The notes: generated by a model not told the origin, from the sequence alone. Counted from the stretch's first letter, positions 13,652 through 21,642 are shown. The stretch: 23,529 nt of DNA from an uncultured Oscillospiraceae bacterium (GCA_910585735.1 CAJUEU010000028.1:1-23529), one strand, 5' to 3'. Numbers and translations: made by a program.

Positions 13652-15406
13652 TTACATTTTCTCGGGGGCCGTGACCCCAATAAGGTTCAAGCCGTTTTCC
13701 AGCACGCCGCGCACCGAGTCGGCCAGCTTCAGCCGGGCCGCCTGGAGGGCGGGATCGTCCACCATACAGCGGCAGGAATTGTAGAACCGGTGGAAATCCC
13801 CGGCCAGGGCCACCAGATAGCGGTTGATCTGAGAGGGGTCCAGCTCCCTCCCCGCCAGCTTCAGCTCCTCGGGGAACCGGGCGATGGTTTTCAGCAGGGC
13901 AAGCTCTTCCGGGGTCTGAAGCAGTGTGGCGTCCACCTCCGCGGCGGCGGGGACCGAGATTCCCTTGGTCTCCACCACCTTGGCCACCAGGGAGCAGATC
14001 CGGGCGTGGGCGTACTGCACGTAATAGACCGGGTTCTCACTGTCCTCCCGAACGGCCAGGTCCAGGTCAAAGTCCACCGCCACGGTGGGCTTGGAGGCGT
14101 TGAAGAAGAACCGGGCGGCGTCCACGCTCACCTCGTCCAGCAGGTCGTGGAGGGCGATGGCCTTGCCCGAGCGCTTGCTCATGCGGACGGGCTGGCCGTC
14201 CTGGAGCAGGTTCACCAGCTGCATAAGGATGATGACCAGCCGGTTCGAGCCGTCCAGGCCCAGGCCGTCCAGAGCGGCCTGGAGCCGGTGGACATGGCCG
14301 TGGTGGTCGGCTCCCCAGACGTTGATGGCCGTGTCAAAGCCCCGCTTCTCCAGCTTGTTGCGGTGGTAGGCGATGTCGGCGGCAAAGTAGGTGTAGAAGC
14401 CGTTGGCCCGGCGGAGCACGTCGTCCTTCAGCTCCAGCTTGTCCACCTGCTCGGGGGTCTTTCCCTCCCGCAGGTACTTCTCCCGGAGAAGCCCCGAGGT
14501 CCTGAGCCAGAGAGCCCCCTCCGCCTCGTAGGTCCAGCCCTTCTCCGTGAGGAGGTTCACAGTCTCAGCCACATAGCCGCTGTCGTGGAGGGTGGACTCC
14601 AAAAACCATTCATCGTACTCGATCTTATACCGGCGGAGATCCTCCTTCATCTTGGGCAGATTGGCCTTCAGGCCGAACTGGGCCATGGCCTCCTGCCGTT
14701 CCTCCTCGCTCTTCTCCAGCCAGGAATCTCCGAACTGGGCCCGAAAATCCCGGGCCAGCTCCCGGATATCCTCCCCCTGGTAGCCGTCGGCGGGGAACTC
14801 CACCGCCTCCTCCCCCAGGATGAGCTGCCGATACCGGGCGTCGATGGACAGGGCGAACTTATGGATCTGGTTTCCGGCGTCGTTCACATAGAACTCCCGC
14901 CAGACCTCATAGCCCAGCCGCTCCAGCACGCTGGCCACCGCGTCTCCCAGCACGCCGCCCCGGGCGTTGCCCATATGCATGGGGCCGGTGGGGTTGGCGG
15001 ATACAAACTCCACCATCACCCTTTTCCCCTTGCCCTCACAGCTCTTGCCGTAGGTCAGGCCTCCCGCCTCCACCGCGGCCAGAACCTCTGAAAACCAGTG
15101 CTTGCCCAGGGTAAAGTTGAGAAAGCCGGGTCCGGCCATCTCCATCTTGTCAAAGTAGGTGCCCTCCAGGACCATATGGTCCATCAAAAGCTGGGCGATC
15201 TCCCGGGGAGATTTTCCCAGTGCCTTGGCCCCCGCCATGGCGAAGGAGGTGGCGTAATCCCCGTGGGCGGTGTCCTTGGGAATGTCCACCTGGCCCCGGA
15301 TCTGGGCTCCGGCGGGGAGCAGCCCGGCCTGGGCCGCTTTCTCGTAGGCGCTCTGCGTCAGAGCGGCCACCTGCTCCCGGGCCGCCAGGATCAAATTCTC
15401 ACACAT
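13652..15406 (-). CDS. argS: Arginyl-tRNA synthetase
   Basis: 584 residues; class I synthetase charging tRNA-Arg in the cytosol. The N-terminal Arg-tRNA synthetase domain covers about 5-90. The HIGH-type motif is HMGN (144-147) within NPTGPMHMGNARGG. The KMSKS-type loop is RMSKRSGK (around 408-415). The C-terminal DALR anticodon-binding domain follows, with a typical ending. The start ATG 15406 has AAGGA 9 nt upstream. Upstream at 15437-15468 is a GC-rich hairpin with only a short U-run, so read-through from the P-loop gene is possible. The 85-bp gap is too short for a T-box and none is seen. Confidence 0.97.
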   Translation of the reverse strand: MCENLILAAREQVAALTQSAYEKAAQAGLLPAGAQIRGQVDIPKDTAHGDYATSFAMAGAKALGKSPREIAQLLMDHMVLEGTYFDKMEMAGPGFLNFTLGKHWFSEVLAAVEAGGLTYGKSCEGKGKRVMVEFVSANPTGPMHMGNARGGVLGDAVASVLERLGYEVWREFYVNDAGNQIHKFALSIDARYRQLILGEEAVEFPADGYQGEDIRELARDFRAQFGDSWLEKSEEERQEAMAQFGLKANLPKMKEDLRRYKIEYDEWFLESTLHDSGYVAETVNLLTEKGWTYEAEGALWLRTSGLLREKYLREGKTPEQVDKLELKDDVLRRANGFYTYFAADIAYHRNKLEKRGFDTAINVWGADHHGHVHRLQAALDGLGLDGSNRLVIILMQLVNLLQDGQPVRMSKRSGKAIALHDLLDEVSVDAARFFFNASKPTVAVDFDLDLAVREDSENPVYYVQYAHARICSLVAKVVETKGISVPAAAEVDATLLQTPEELALLKTIARFPEELKLAGRELDPSQINRYLVALAGDFHRFYNSCRCMVDDPALQAARLKLADSVRGVLENGLNLIGVTAPEKM

Positions 15407-15436
15407 ATCGGTCCATCCTTTTTCTTCATAGTGAAA

Positions 15437-15468
15437 GGCCTCCCGGCCCAGATAGGGGACGGGAGGCC
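15437..15468 (-). terminator. Hairpin between the P-loop gene and argS (weak terminator or attenuator)
   Basis: Arms GGCCTCCCG (15437-15445) and CGGGAGGCC (15460-15468) enclose a loop of 14 nt. On the minus strand only TTT follows before CAC, so termination is probably partial. Confidence 0.55.
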
Positions 15469-15491
15469 GTTGTTTCTTCGCCGGGCAGGGC

Positions 15492-15905
15492 TCAGAAGTA
15501 CTTCTTCACCCCGTCGGAAGCCAAAGAGGTGTCGGCGCTGATGGTGACGGTGAAGTTGATGCCGTTCTTCTCCCCAAAGGCATTGAGCCAATCCAGGAAC
15601 TTCTCCACCTCAGGGTCCTCAGCCGAGACGTTGACCAGCTTGGTCAGGCTCTCAATAAAAACCTTGGTAATGTCATAGTTGCCCGCGTGCAGGCCGCTGA
15701 TAAAGCCCTTGAGCATATCGAAGCTGCTGATCGCGTACTCCTTGGCCTCAATGAGGCGGATCTGATAGTGAATGTCGTAGGTCAACTTGTTGCCGTGCTC
15801 AATGCACACCACGCTGCCGCTCTCGTTCTTTGCGGCGGAATTGATAAGCTCGATCATCTGCTTGGTTTTGCCGGTCCCCTTGACCCCCATGATCACTCTT
15901 ACCAT
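15492..15905 (-). CDS. Small P-loop NTPase-like protein of unknown function
   Basis: 137 residues. A clear Walker A, GVKGTGKT, is at 7-14 and follows the first beta strand, as in P-loop NTPases. A possible Walker B strand ends at KVFIES (81-86). The protein is far smaller than usual P-loop enzymes and has no recognisable second domain, signal peptide or membrane segment. A conserved Clostridia protein of this kind is usually annotated only as ATP-binding or hypothetical; I cannot name a function. ATG 15905 has GGAG 9 nt upstream. It has its own promoter inside the end of the 30-codon ORF upstream and may also be reached by read-through from pgi. A weak hairpin separates it from argS. Confidence 0.85.
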   Translation of the reverse strand: MVRVIMGVKGTGKTKQMIELINSAAKNESGSVVCIEHGNKLTYDIHYQIRLIEAKEYAISSFDMLKGFISGLHAGNYDITKVFIESLTKLVNVSAEDPEVEKFLDWLNAFGEKNGINFTVTISADTSLASDGVKKYF

Positions 15906-15959
15906 AGTCGATCACTCCTTCGTTTTATCCTCGGAATCGTTTCCGGGAGTTCTGTCTCT

Positions 15960-15988
15960 ATTCTACCATGACCTGGATTCGGTTTCAA
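15960..15988 (-). promoter_or_regulatory. SigA-type promoter of the small P-loop gene
   Basis: The minus strand reads TTGAAA, 17-nt spacer, TAGAAT. The -35 overlaps the stop codon of the 30-codon ORF. A perfect 22-bp palindrome ends 4 bp upstream of it. Confidence 0.75.
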
Positions 15989-16077
15989 CCGTTTTCCATG
16001 AATTCATGGAAAATTTCCTTTTTCGCCGGGGCAAACTTCATATCCTTCGCTCCGGCCAGGGCCGACCGCTCACTCAT
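15985..16077 (-). CDS. Putative 30-residue small protein
   Basis: ATG 16077 to TGA at 15985-15987 gives 30 codons, beginning MSERSALAGAKDM and ending HEFMENG. The ribosome site is excellent: AAAGGAGGGG with 9 nt between AGGAGG and the ATG, as good as those of the large genes here. The peptide is charged and Lys/Glu-rich with no membrane segment or signal. It lies 60 nt after the pgi stop on the same strand and 79 nt before the P-loop gene, so pgi, this ORF and the P-loop gene may be one transcript. It could be a functional small protein, a leader peptide for the downstream gene, or a chance frame. I do not recognise it. Confidence 0.6.
   Translation of the reverse strand: MSERSALAGAKDMKFAPAKKEIFHEFMENG
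15992..16013. promoter_or_regulatory. Perfect 22-bp palindrome upstream of the P-loop gene promoter
   Basis: Half-site TTTTCCATGAA and its exact complement, centred on GAATTC. It sits just upstream of the -35 of the P-loop gene and also inside the last codons of the 30-residue ORF (FHEFMEN). It could be an operator or an mRNA hairpin. Confidence 0.5.
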
Positions 16078-16137
16078 TCCGTTGCCCCTCCTTTCCCAAC
16101 AAAAGCTGAGGACCGCCTTTTTGGGGCCCCTTTTTGA

Positions 16138-17472
16138 TCAGCAGCCCAGCCGCTTTTCCAGCTCGGCCTTCTGGCTCTCGTAGCCGGGCTTGCCCAGAAG
16201 AGCGTACATGTTGTTCTTGTAGGCCTCCACCCCGGGCTGGTCGAAGGGGTTGACCCCCAGCAGGTAGCCCGAGATGCCGCAGGTGAACTCAAAGAAGTAG
16301 ATCAGCTCGCCCAGGCTCTTCTCATCCCGGGAATCCACCGAGATGAGCACGTTGGGCACTCCGCCGTCCACGTGGGCCAGGGTGACCCCCCGCAGGGCCT
16401 GCTCGGCCACAAAGTCCAGAGATTTGCCCGAGAGGAAGTTGAGCCCGTCCACGTTCTCCGGGTCGTTGGGAATGGTGACCTTGCCCCGGCCCTTGTCAAA
16501 GCGGACCACGGTCTCCATCAGGATCCGCTCCCCCTGCTGGATGTACTGGCCCATGGAGTGCAGGTCGGCGGTAAACTCCACGCTGGCGGGGAAGAGTCCC
16601 TTGTGCTCCTTGCCCTCGCTCTCCCCAAAGAGCTGCTTCCACCACTCTCCAAAGAAGCGGAAGGCCGGCTCGTAGCAGGCCAGGATCTCGATCTTCTTGC
16701 CGCTCTCATAGAGGGCGTGCCGGGCGGCGGCGTACTGCCAGGCCGGGTTGTCCATGCCGGGCTTCGAGAGCTTTTCCATGCCCTCCCGGGCCCCCGCCAT
16801 CAGCGCCTCAATGTCGATGCCGGCGGCGGCGATGGGTAACAGCCCCACGGCGGTGAGAACGCTGTAGCGTCCGCCCACATTATCGGGCACCACAAACTCC
16901 TCGTAGCCCTCCTTGTCGGCAAGACCCTTCAAGGCCCCCCGCTTGGCGTCGGTGGTGGCGTAGATCCGCTTCCGGGCCTCCTCCTTGCCGTACTTCTCCT
17001 CCAGCAGGGCCTTAAAGACCCGGAAGGCCACGGCGGGCTCGGTGGTAGTGCCCGACTTGGAGATCACGTTGATGGACCAGTCCACATCCTGGATGGCCTC
17101 CATCACCTCGGTCATGCCGTCGGAGGAAAGGCCGTTGCCCGCGAAGTAGATGGCGGGGCCGTCCTTCTTTGTCAGGTTGAAGTTGTTGGAGGTGAGGGTC
17201 TCAATCACCGCCCGGGCCCCCAGGTAGCTGCCGCCGATGCCGATGACCACCAGGGCCTGGGAGTCAGAACGGATCTTTTGGGCCGCCTTCTGAATGCGGG
17301 CAAACTCCTCCTTGTCGTAGTTTTCGGGCAGACGGACCCAGCCGGTAAAGTCGCTGCCGGCGCCGGTGCCCTTCACCAGCCACTCGTGGGCCTGCTTCAG
17401 GCCCTTCTCCTCCCCGATCCGCCAGCCGTCGGGCAGAAAGGGGCTTACGTTGGATAAATCAAGACGCAGCAT
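16138..17472 (-). CDS. pgi: Glucose-6-phosphate isomerase
   Basis: 444 residues, the Gram-positive length (about 450). It interconverts glucose-6-phosphate and fructose-6-phosphate in glycolysis and gluconeogenesis. The two SIS subdomains show GIGGSYLGA (78-86) and SKSGTTTEP (138-146). The family signatures FTADLHSMGQYIQQG and, near the C-terminus, GVNPFDQPGVEAYK with the catalytic Lys, are present. ATG 17472 has AGGAGGT 8 nt upstream; the longer frame begins inside the -10 box and is not used. A promoter at 17528-17556 serves it. No terminator is evident after the stop, so transcription may continue into the 30-codon ORF and the P-loop gene. Confidence 0.97.
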   Translation of the reverse strand: MLRLDLSNVSPFLPDGWRIGEEKGLKQAHEWLVKGTGAGSDFTGWVRLPENYDKEEFARIQKAAQKIRSDSQALVVIGIGGSYLGARAVIETLTSNNFNLTKKDGPAIYFAGNGLSSDGMTEVMEAIQDVDWSINVISKSGTTTEPAVAFRVFKALLEEKYGKEEARKRIYATTDAKRGALKGLADKEGYEEFVVPDNVGGRYSVLTAVGLLPIAAAGIDIEALMAGAREGMEKLSKPGMDNPAWQYAAARHALYESGKKIEILACYEPAFRFFGEWWKQLFGESEGKEHKGLFPASVEFTADLHSMGQYIQQGERILMETVVRFDKGRGKVTIPNDPENVDGLNFLSGKSLDFVAEQALRGVTLAHVDGGVPNVLISVDSRDEKSLGELIYFFEFTCGISGYLLGVNPFDQPGVEAYKNNMYALLGKPGYESQKAELEKRLGC

Positions 17473-17527
17473 ACAGTATGACCTCCTATGTAAAATATGG
17501 AAACTGAGTCTCTCTGTCTGTGCCTCC

Positions 17528-17556
17528 ATTATACACCATGCCGTCCAAATTGGAAA
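17528..17556 (-). promoter_or_regulatory. SigA-type promoter of pgi
   Basis: The minus strand reads TTTCCA, 17-nt spacer, TATAAT. The -10 is consensus and the -35 is weak (4 of 6). Confidence 0.65.
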
Positions 17557-17634
17557 GTGGATTTTCCCCCTGTTTTTCTCTTTTTTCTTTTGCCAACCTC
17601 CGGTTACAAAAACCGTGCTAAACCTCCAAAAATC

Positions 17635-18198
17635 TCACATGGGCCGCAGGTTTTTGTTGAGCCTGTCCACCAGCCACAGAAACCGCTTTTCCCGTCCGGC
17701 CTCTGTCTTGGCGTCAAAATAGGCCCGGGCATAGGTCTTTTTCACCGACGGGGACATGGCCTGGAAGTTGGCAAAGGCCGGCTCATAGCCTTCCAGCAGG
17801 CCGCATAGAAAATCGACCTCCTTCTCCCCCACCGCCGTCATCAGGTCGGGGACGTCCCACTGGCCGTTTTCCCTGGCCTCCTGAATTTTCGCCCGCCCGA
17901 AGTCGGTCATAAGCCCCTTTTCCTCCAGGGCCTGGACCAGAGCCTTGTTCTTCTCCGACCATTTACTCTTCTCCCGGCGCTGAGAGAAATATTTCCGGTA
18001 GGATATTTCATCTACGCTCTGCATCTGCCCGTCGATCCAGCCGAAGCAGAGGGCCTCCTCCAGCGCCTCCCCGGCCTTGAGGGTCTTGGGGCCCCCCGCC
18101 TTGCCGAAAAGCAGCCAGATCCCTTCCGACCACGTGCAGTGCGCCGAAAGCCACGCCCGGAATGCCTCCCGGTCGGCAAATACCATATTCTCGCTCAT
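17635..18198 (-). CDS. YdeI/OmpD-associated (OmdA) family protein
   Basis: 187 residues. ATG 18198 (MSENMVF) has AGGAGG 7 nt upstream; the longer frame upstream would begin inside the promoter. The family pattern is visible: WLSAHCTWSEGIWLLFGK at the N-terminus, EALCFGWIDGQ at about 50-60, then YFSQRREKSKWSEKN, and a C-terminal helical region ending KRFLWLVDRLNKN. The Pfam family is called bacteriocin-protection or YdeI/OmpD-associated; its biochemical role is not settled. The protein is cytosolic by sequence. It is divergent from the aldo/keto reductase gene and lies upstream of pgi with no clear terminator between them, but pgi has its own promoter. Confidence 0.88.
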   Translation of the reverse strand: MSENMVFADREAFRAWLSAHCTWSEGIWLLFGKAGGPKTLKAGEALEEALCFGWIDGQMQSVDEISYRKYFSQRREKSKWSEKNKALVQALEEKGLMTDFGRAKIQEARENGQWDVPDLMTAVGEKEVDFLCGLLEGYEPAFANFQAMSPSVKKTYARAYFDAKTEAGREKRFLWLVDRLNKNLRPM

Positions 18199-18235
18199 GC
18201 TGCGCCCTCCTGTCCATATTTTTCTTCCCGCTCTG

Positions 18236-18264
18236 ATTCTATCATACGGAAAGCCCCCGCGCAA
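18236..18264 (-). promoter_or_regulatory. SigA-type promoter of the OmdA-family gene
   Basis: The minus strand reads TTGCGC, 17-nt spacer, TAGAAT. The leader is about 31 nt. Confidence 0.72.
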
Positions 18265-18288
18265 TCTGTTTTATACTGTTTCCCTCCC

Positions 18289-18317
18289 TTGCCCCCGCCG
18301 GGAAAATATGATAGAAT
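18289..18317 (+). promoter_or_regulatory. SigA-type promoter of the aldo/keto reductase gene
   Basis: TTGCCC, 17-nt spacer, TAGAAT. It is back to back with the OmdA-family promoter, 24 bp apart. Confidence 0.72.
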
Positions 18318-18364
18318 ATGGAAAACAGCGCCGGACATTCCCGGCCAGAGAAAGGGGAAACACC

Positions 18365-19393
18365 ATGAAAACCATCACCTTGGGAAAGACCGGCATCACC
18401 ACCCCCCAGAACGGCTTCGGGGCTCTGCCCATCCAACGGGTGGACATGGACACCGCCGTCCGCATCCTGAACCTGGCCCTGGAGGGGGGCATGACCTTCT
18501 TCGACACCGCCCGGGCCTACTCGGACAGCGAGGAAAAGCTGGGCGCCGCCTTCGCGGGCAAGCGGGACAGGCTCACCCTCTGCTCCAAGACCATGGCCCA
18601 CACCCCGGAGAAATTCTGGGAGGACCTCCGCACCTCGCTGACCAACCTGAAAACCACCTATATCGACATCTACCAGTTCCACTGTGTGGACACCTGTTAC
18701 CGCCCCGGGGACGGCACGGGCATGTACGAGGCCATGTTGGAGGCTAGGGAGAAGGGCATGATCCGCCACATCGGCGTTACGGCCCACAAGCTCGGCGTGG
18801 CCGAGGAGCTCGTGGAGAGCGGACTTTACGAGACCCTTCAGTTCCCCTTCAGCTATCTGGCCTCCGACCGGGACCTCGCCCTGGTCCGCCGCTGCGCCGA
18901 GCAGGGCATGGGCTTCATCGCCATGAAGGGCCTGTCCGGCGGGCTTCTCAACAACTCCGGCGCCTGCATGGCCTTTATGAGCCAGTTTGACAACGTGGTG
19001 CCCATCTGGGGGGTCCAGCGGGAGAGCGAGCTTCGGGAGTGGCTGAGCTATTTTGAGAGCACCCCCGCCCTCACCCCCGAATACCAGGCCATCATCGACG
19101 CCGACCGAAAGGAGCTTCTGGGGGACTTCTGCCGGGGCTGCGGCTACTGTGCCCCCTGCACCGTGGGCATCGTCATCAACCAGTGCGCCCGCATGTCCCA
19201 GATGATCCGCCGTGCCCCCTCCCAGAACTGGCTCTCCCCCCAGTGGCAGGCCGAGATGGCCAAGATCGACCAGTGCGTGGACTGCGGGGCCTGCATGAAG
19301 CGCTGCCCCTACGAGCTGAACATCCCCCAGCTTTTGCGGAAAAACTGGACGGACTATCAGGAGATCCTGTCCGGCAACCGCAAGGCCGAGTAA
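18365..19393 (+). CDS. Aldo/keto reductase with C-terminal iron-sulfur domain
   Basis: 342 residues. ATG 18365 (MKTITLGKTG) follows GGGG with 7 nt spacing; the longer frame upstream overlaps the divergent gene. The N-terminal TIM-barrel reductase has the catalytic tetrad Asp47, Tyr52, Lys75 and His106. The C-terminal part carries Cys256, 259, 262 and 265 plus Cys274, and then Cys304, 307 and 310 with Cys314-Pro, a ferredoxin-like 4Fe-4S pattern. Members of this anaerobe-type group are NAD(P)H-linked oxidoreductases with an added electron-transfer domain; the substrate is unknown. It is monocistronic, with its own promoter and a downstream hairpin. Confidence 0.92.
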   Translation: MKTITLGKTGITTPQNGFGALPIQRVDMDTAVRILNLALEGGMTFFDTARAYSDSEEKLGAAFAGKRDRLTLCSKTMAHTPEKFWEDLRTSLTNLKTTYIDIYQFHCVDTCYRPGDGTGMYEAMLEAREKGMIRHIGVTAHKLGVAEELVESGLYETLQFPFSYLASDRDLALVRRCAEQGMGFIAMKGLSGGLLNNSGACMAFMSQFDNVVPIWGVQRESELREWLSYFESTPALTPEYQAIIDADRKELLGDFCRGCGYCAPCTVGIVINQCARMSQMIRRAPSQNWLSPQWQAEMAKIDQCVDCGACMKRCPYELNIPQLLRKNWTDYQEILSGNRKAE

Positions 19394-19415
19394 TGATATA
19401 TTTTACAAAAGAGCA

Positions 19416-19447
19416 GTCCCCCTTTCGGAAGTTTCCGAAAGGGGGAC
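19416..19447. terminator. Bidirectional terminator hairpin
   Basis: A perfect 15-bp inverted repeat (GTCCCCCTTTCGGAA at 19416-19430 and its complement at 19433-19447). The U-runs are short (CTGTTTT on plus, CTCTTTTGT on minus). It separates the convergent aldo/keto reductase gene and carbohydrate-binding lipoprotein gene. Confidence 0.78.
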
Positions 19448-19482
19448 CTGTTTTGCGCGGCTTTGGAACGCTTCTTTTCTCG

Positions 19483-21474
19483 TTACAGCGCGGAAGGCTC
19501 TGCTTCAGGATCGTAGTCCATGACCCCGCTGAAATTGTTCACCGCTTCACTGAGGGTGAAATCGGTCTCGCCGTCGCCGGAAAGTTCCCCTCCTCCAAAG
19601 CCACCGCCCATGCCGGGGCTTCCGCCCATCTGGCTGGGATCAAAGCCCTCAGGGGGTTCCATTCCTCCATCGCCCTCCGGGCGTTCCGGGTGCTCTCCGC
19701 CGTTCTGGTTGGGGGCAAACCCCTCAGGCAGCTCCTGACCCTCAGGCCGATCCCCCCGGCCCTGGCCGGGGTCAAAACCCTCGGGCGGTTCCTGGCCCTC
19801 TCCACGTTCAAAGCCATCGGGCCGCTGTCCACCTGGGCCCATACCGCCCATTCCGGGTCGGCCATTCTCCTCCCAGGTGCCGTTCCAGCACTGCTGCCGG
19901 GCCTCGTCGGTGTAGCCGGTGACAGAAGCCGGGTCATAGACCCCGGCGGTCTCGGTGCCCGTCACGTCGCCCCCCACATAAAGCCGGTAGGTCTCCCCCT
20001 GCTTCAGGGTGGGGGCGGACAGGATAGCCCCCCGGTACTGCCGGGTGTGGCTCCCCGCTACCTCGTCCTGGTCCGGGTCAAAGGCGAAGACCACCTTGCC
20101 CTCGGTATCGGTGAGAATGATGGCCTCGTCCGAATTCTGGTAGGAGGCAAACTGGAGGTTCATCACGGCCTGTTGGGAACCGCTCTCCCCGTCAGCCTCA
20201 GCCCAGTCCATGGTGGAGCCCAGGGCCACCACCGTGCCCCCATTGATGAAGGAGCCGCAATCGGAATCCAGTCCGGCGTCGGCGGCCGGGTTGGCCAGGG
20301 AGATGACCGTCCCCCCGTTCACCACCAGGAAACCGTTGGAGTCCACCCCGTCCCCCTCATTGCCCAGGCCGGCCAGGATGTGGGTATTGCCGCCGTTAAA
20401 GGTGACCACCGACACCCCATCCTCGTTGACGTTGATGCCGTCATCCTGGGCAAAAATGTTGATGTTCCCTCCGTTCAGAGTCAGGTGAAGCTCGGTGTCC
20501 AGTCCCTCGAAGCCCGAGGTGATGTTCAGCACCCCGGTGCCCTCGGTCCCGCCGTCAATGCGCATGGTCACATAGGAGTAAAAGGCGGCGTCGGTCTTCC
20601 GCAGCTTCTTCTGGGTGACCCCGTCCTTCTTGTATTCGGTCTTCAGCATGCGGTATACATTGGTGCCGTTAAAATCATTCACCGTGCCGTCCAGGATGAC
20701 CACATTGGCTCCGGCGTCCGAGGTATCCACCCCGGCGGAATATTCCTCCCGGTCCTCCCAGGTGTTGTCCCCCTCATAGACGCTGTAAAACACCAGGGCG
20801 GGGGCCACGGTACAGGTCACATTCACCCCGTTCAGCTCCAGGGTGACCTTAGCGTCAGGGTCGGTGAAGGTCTCGTCCGTATCTCCCAGGTCGATCCAGA
20901 CCTGTCCGTGCCACTCTCCCTCCAGCCGGTAGGTCCCCGGCTGGGTGATGTGAAGCACGGCGTTCTCATAGGCCTCCGCCGCCGTGTGCATCATCTGGGA
21001 GGGGAAGCTGCTCTGCCCCATGCCCGAGGGCAGGGTGGCGAAGATATAGTCCTCATAACCCTCCGCTGTATAGTAGTAGGCCCATTCCCGGTCGTCGCCG
21101 TACTGCACCAGCTTGAAATCCTCCTGGGGCAGCTCGGGATAATAATAGATGTCGTGGGCGATATAGACCACGTCCTCCCCAGTGGGCTTGGTGCCGGTGT
21201 AGTATTCCGCGGGGGCGTTCTTCACCTCCTCGTGGGCCTGGGAGGGGTCCACGTTCCAAGTGTAGTCATACTCCGGCACCGCCTCCCCATCCAGGGTGGC
21301 CGAATGACTCCAGGTGCCGTCTCCGTTGTCAGAGGAGCTAAGGGAAATGACCCTCACCGCTCCATTGTCGGCGGCAGGCTCCCCGGTGGGGTCCGGGGCA
21401 GGACCTTGGGGGGTACAGGCCGTGAGGGCCAGGAGCAGGGAGAGCAGGCCAGGCAGGGCTTTGGGTGTTTTCAT
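19483..21474 (-). CDS. Lipoprotein with Cthe_2159-like carbohydrate-binding beta-helix and Gly/Pro-rich tail
   Basis: 663 residues. ATG 21474 opens a lipoprotein signal with lipobox LTAC (Cys20); the longer frame starts in the promoter. The ribosome site AAAGGA is distant (11 nt) and modest. From about 220 to 450 run repeated strands with Asn-Gly-Gly and Asp-rich turns (LNGGNINIFAQDDGINV, FNGGNTHI, VNGGTVISL, INGGTVVAL), the pattern of the Cthe_2159 family, a calcium- and pectin-binding beta-helix in Clostridium thermocellum. Residues about 538-630 are low-complexity Gly/Pro/Glu with three PEGFDP/PEGFAP units. It is anchored outside the cell; polysaccharide or surface binding is inferred from family. 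No carbohydrate enzyme lies nearby. Confidence 0.85.
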   Translation of the reverse strand: MKTPKALPGLLSLLLALTACTPQGPAPDPTGEPAADNGAVRVISLSSSDNGDGTWSHSATLDGEAVPEYDYTWNVDPSQAHEEVKNAPAEYYTGTKPTGEDVVYIAHDIYYYPELPQEDFKLVQYGDDREWAYYYTAEGYEDYIFATLPSGMGQSSFPSQMMHTAAEAYENAVLHITQPGTYRLEGEWHGQVWIDLGDTDETFTDPDAKVTLELNGVNVTCTVAPALVFYSVYEGDNTWEDREEYSAGVDTSDAGANVVILDGTVNDFNGTNVYRMLKTEYKKDGVTQKKLRKTDAAFYSYVTMRIDGGTEGTGVLNITSGFEGLDTELHLTLNGGNINIFAQDDGINVNEDGVSVVTFNGGNTHILAGLGNEGDGVDSNGFLVVNGGTVISLANPAADAGLDSDCGSFINGGTVVALGSTMDWAEADGESGSQQAVMNLQFASYQNSDEAIILTDTEGKVVFAFDPDQDEVAGSHTRQYRGAILSAPTLKQGETYRLYVGGDVTGTETAGVYDPASVTGYTDEARQQCWNGTWEENGRPGMGGMGPGGQRPDGFERGEGQEPPEGFDPGQGRGDRPEGQELPEGFAPNQNGGEHPERPEGDGGMEPPEGFDPSQMGGSPGMGGGFGGGELSGDGETDFTLSEAVNNFSGVMDYDPEAEPSAL

Positions 21475-21523
21475 GGCAGATTCCGTCCTTTCAGATGTTC
21501 CGTCTTGGGGCTTGCAGGTGCCC

Positions 21524-21529
21524 ATTATA
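21524..21529 (-). promoter_or_regulatory. Putative -10 box of the carbohydrate-binding lipoprotein gene
   Basis: TATAAT on the minus strand about 50 bp before the ATG. No good -35 is found at 16-18 nt, so this call is tentative. The rest of 21530-21642 is AT-rich without other clear signals. Confidence 0.4.
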
Positions 21530-21642
21530 GGCGGAAAATCCAAACAGAACTTGAAGAAAATAGAAACATCTTTTGAAAAAATCGTGAACTTTCTGTAATT
21601 TTCCTCACTTTTGTTGCAGAAACCGCCCTTTTGTAACGCAGA

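Noticed and set aside
15407..15491. T-box riboswitch for argS
   Set aside because: The gap is only 85 bp and shows neither a T-box sequence nor a specifier stem; only one plain hairpin is present.
16110..16137. Terminator after pgi
   Set aside because: GGGGCCCC with flanking A runs looks like one at first sight, but the flanks are not complementary and there is no loop-and-U-run layout.
17473..17529. Longer pgi start giving 19 extra residues
   Set aside because: The upstream ATG is part of the -10 box (TATAATGG) and lies before the expected transcription start; the ATG at 17472 has a strong ribosome site.
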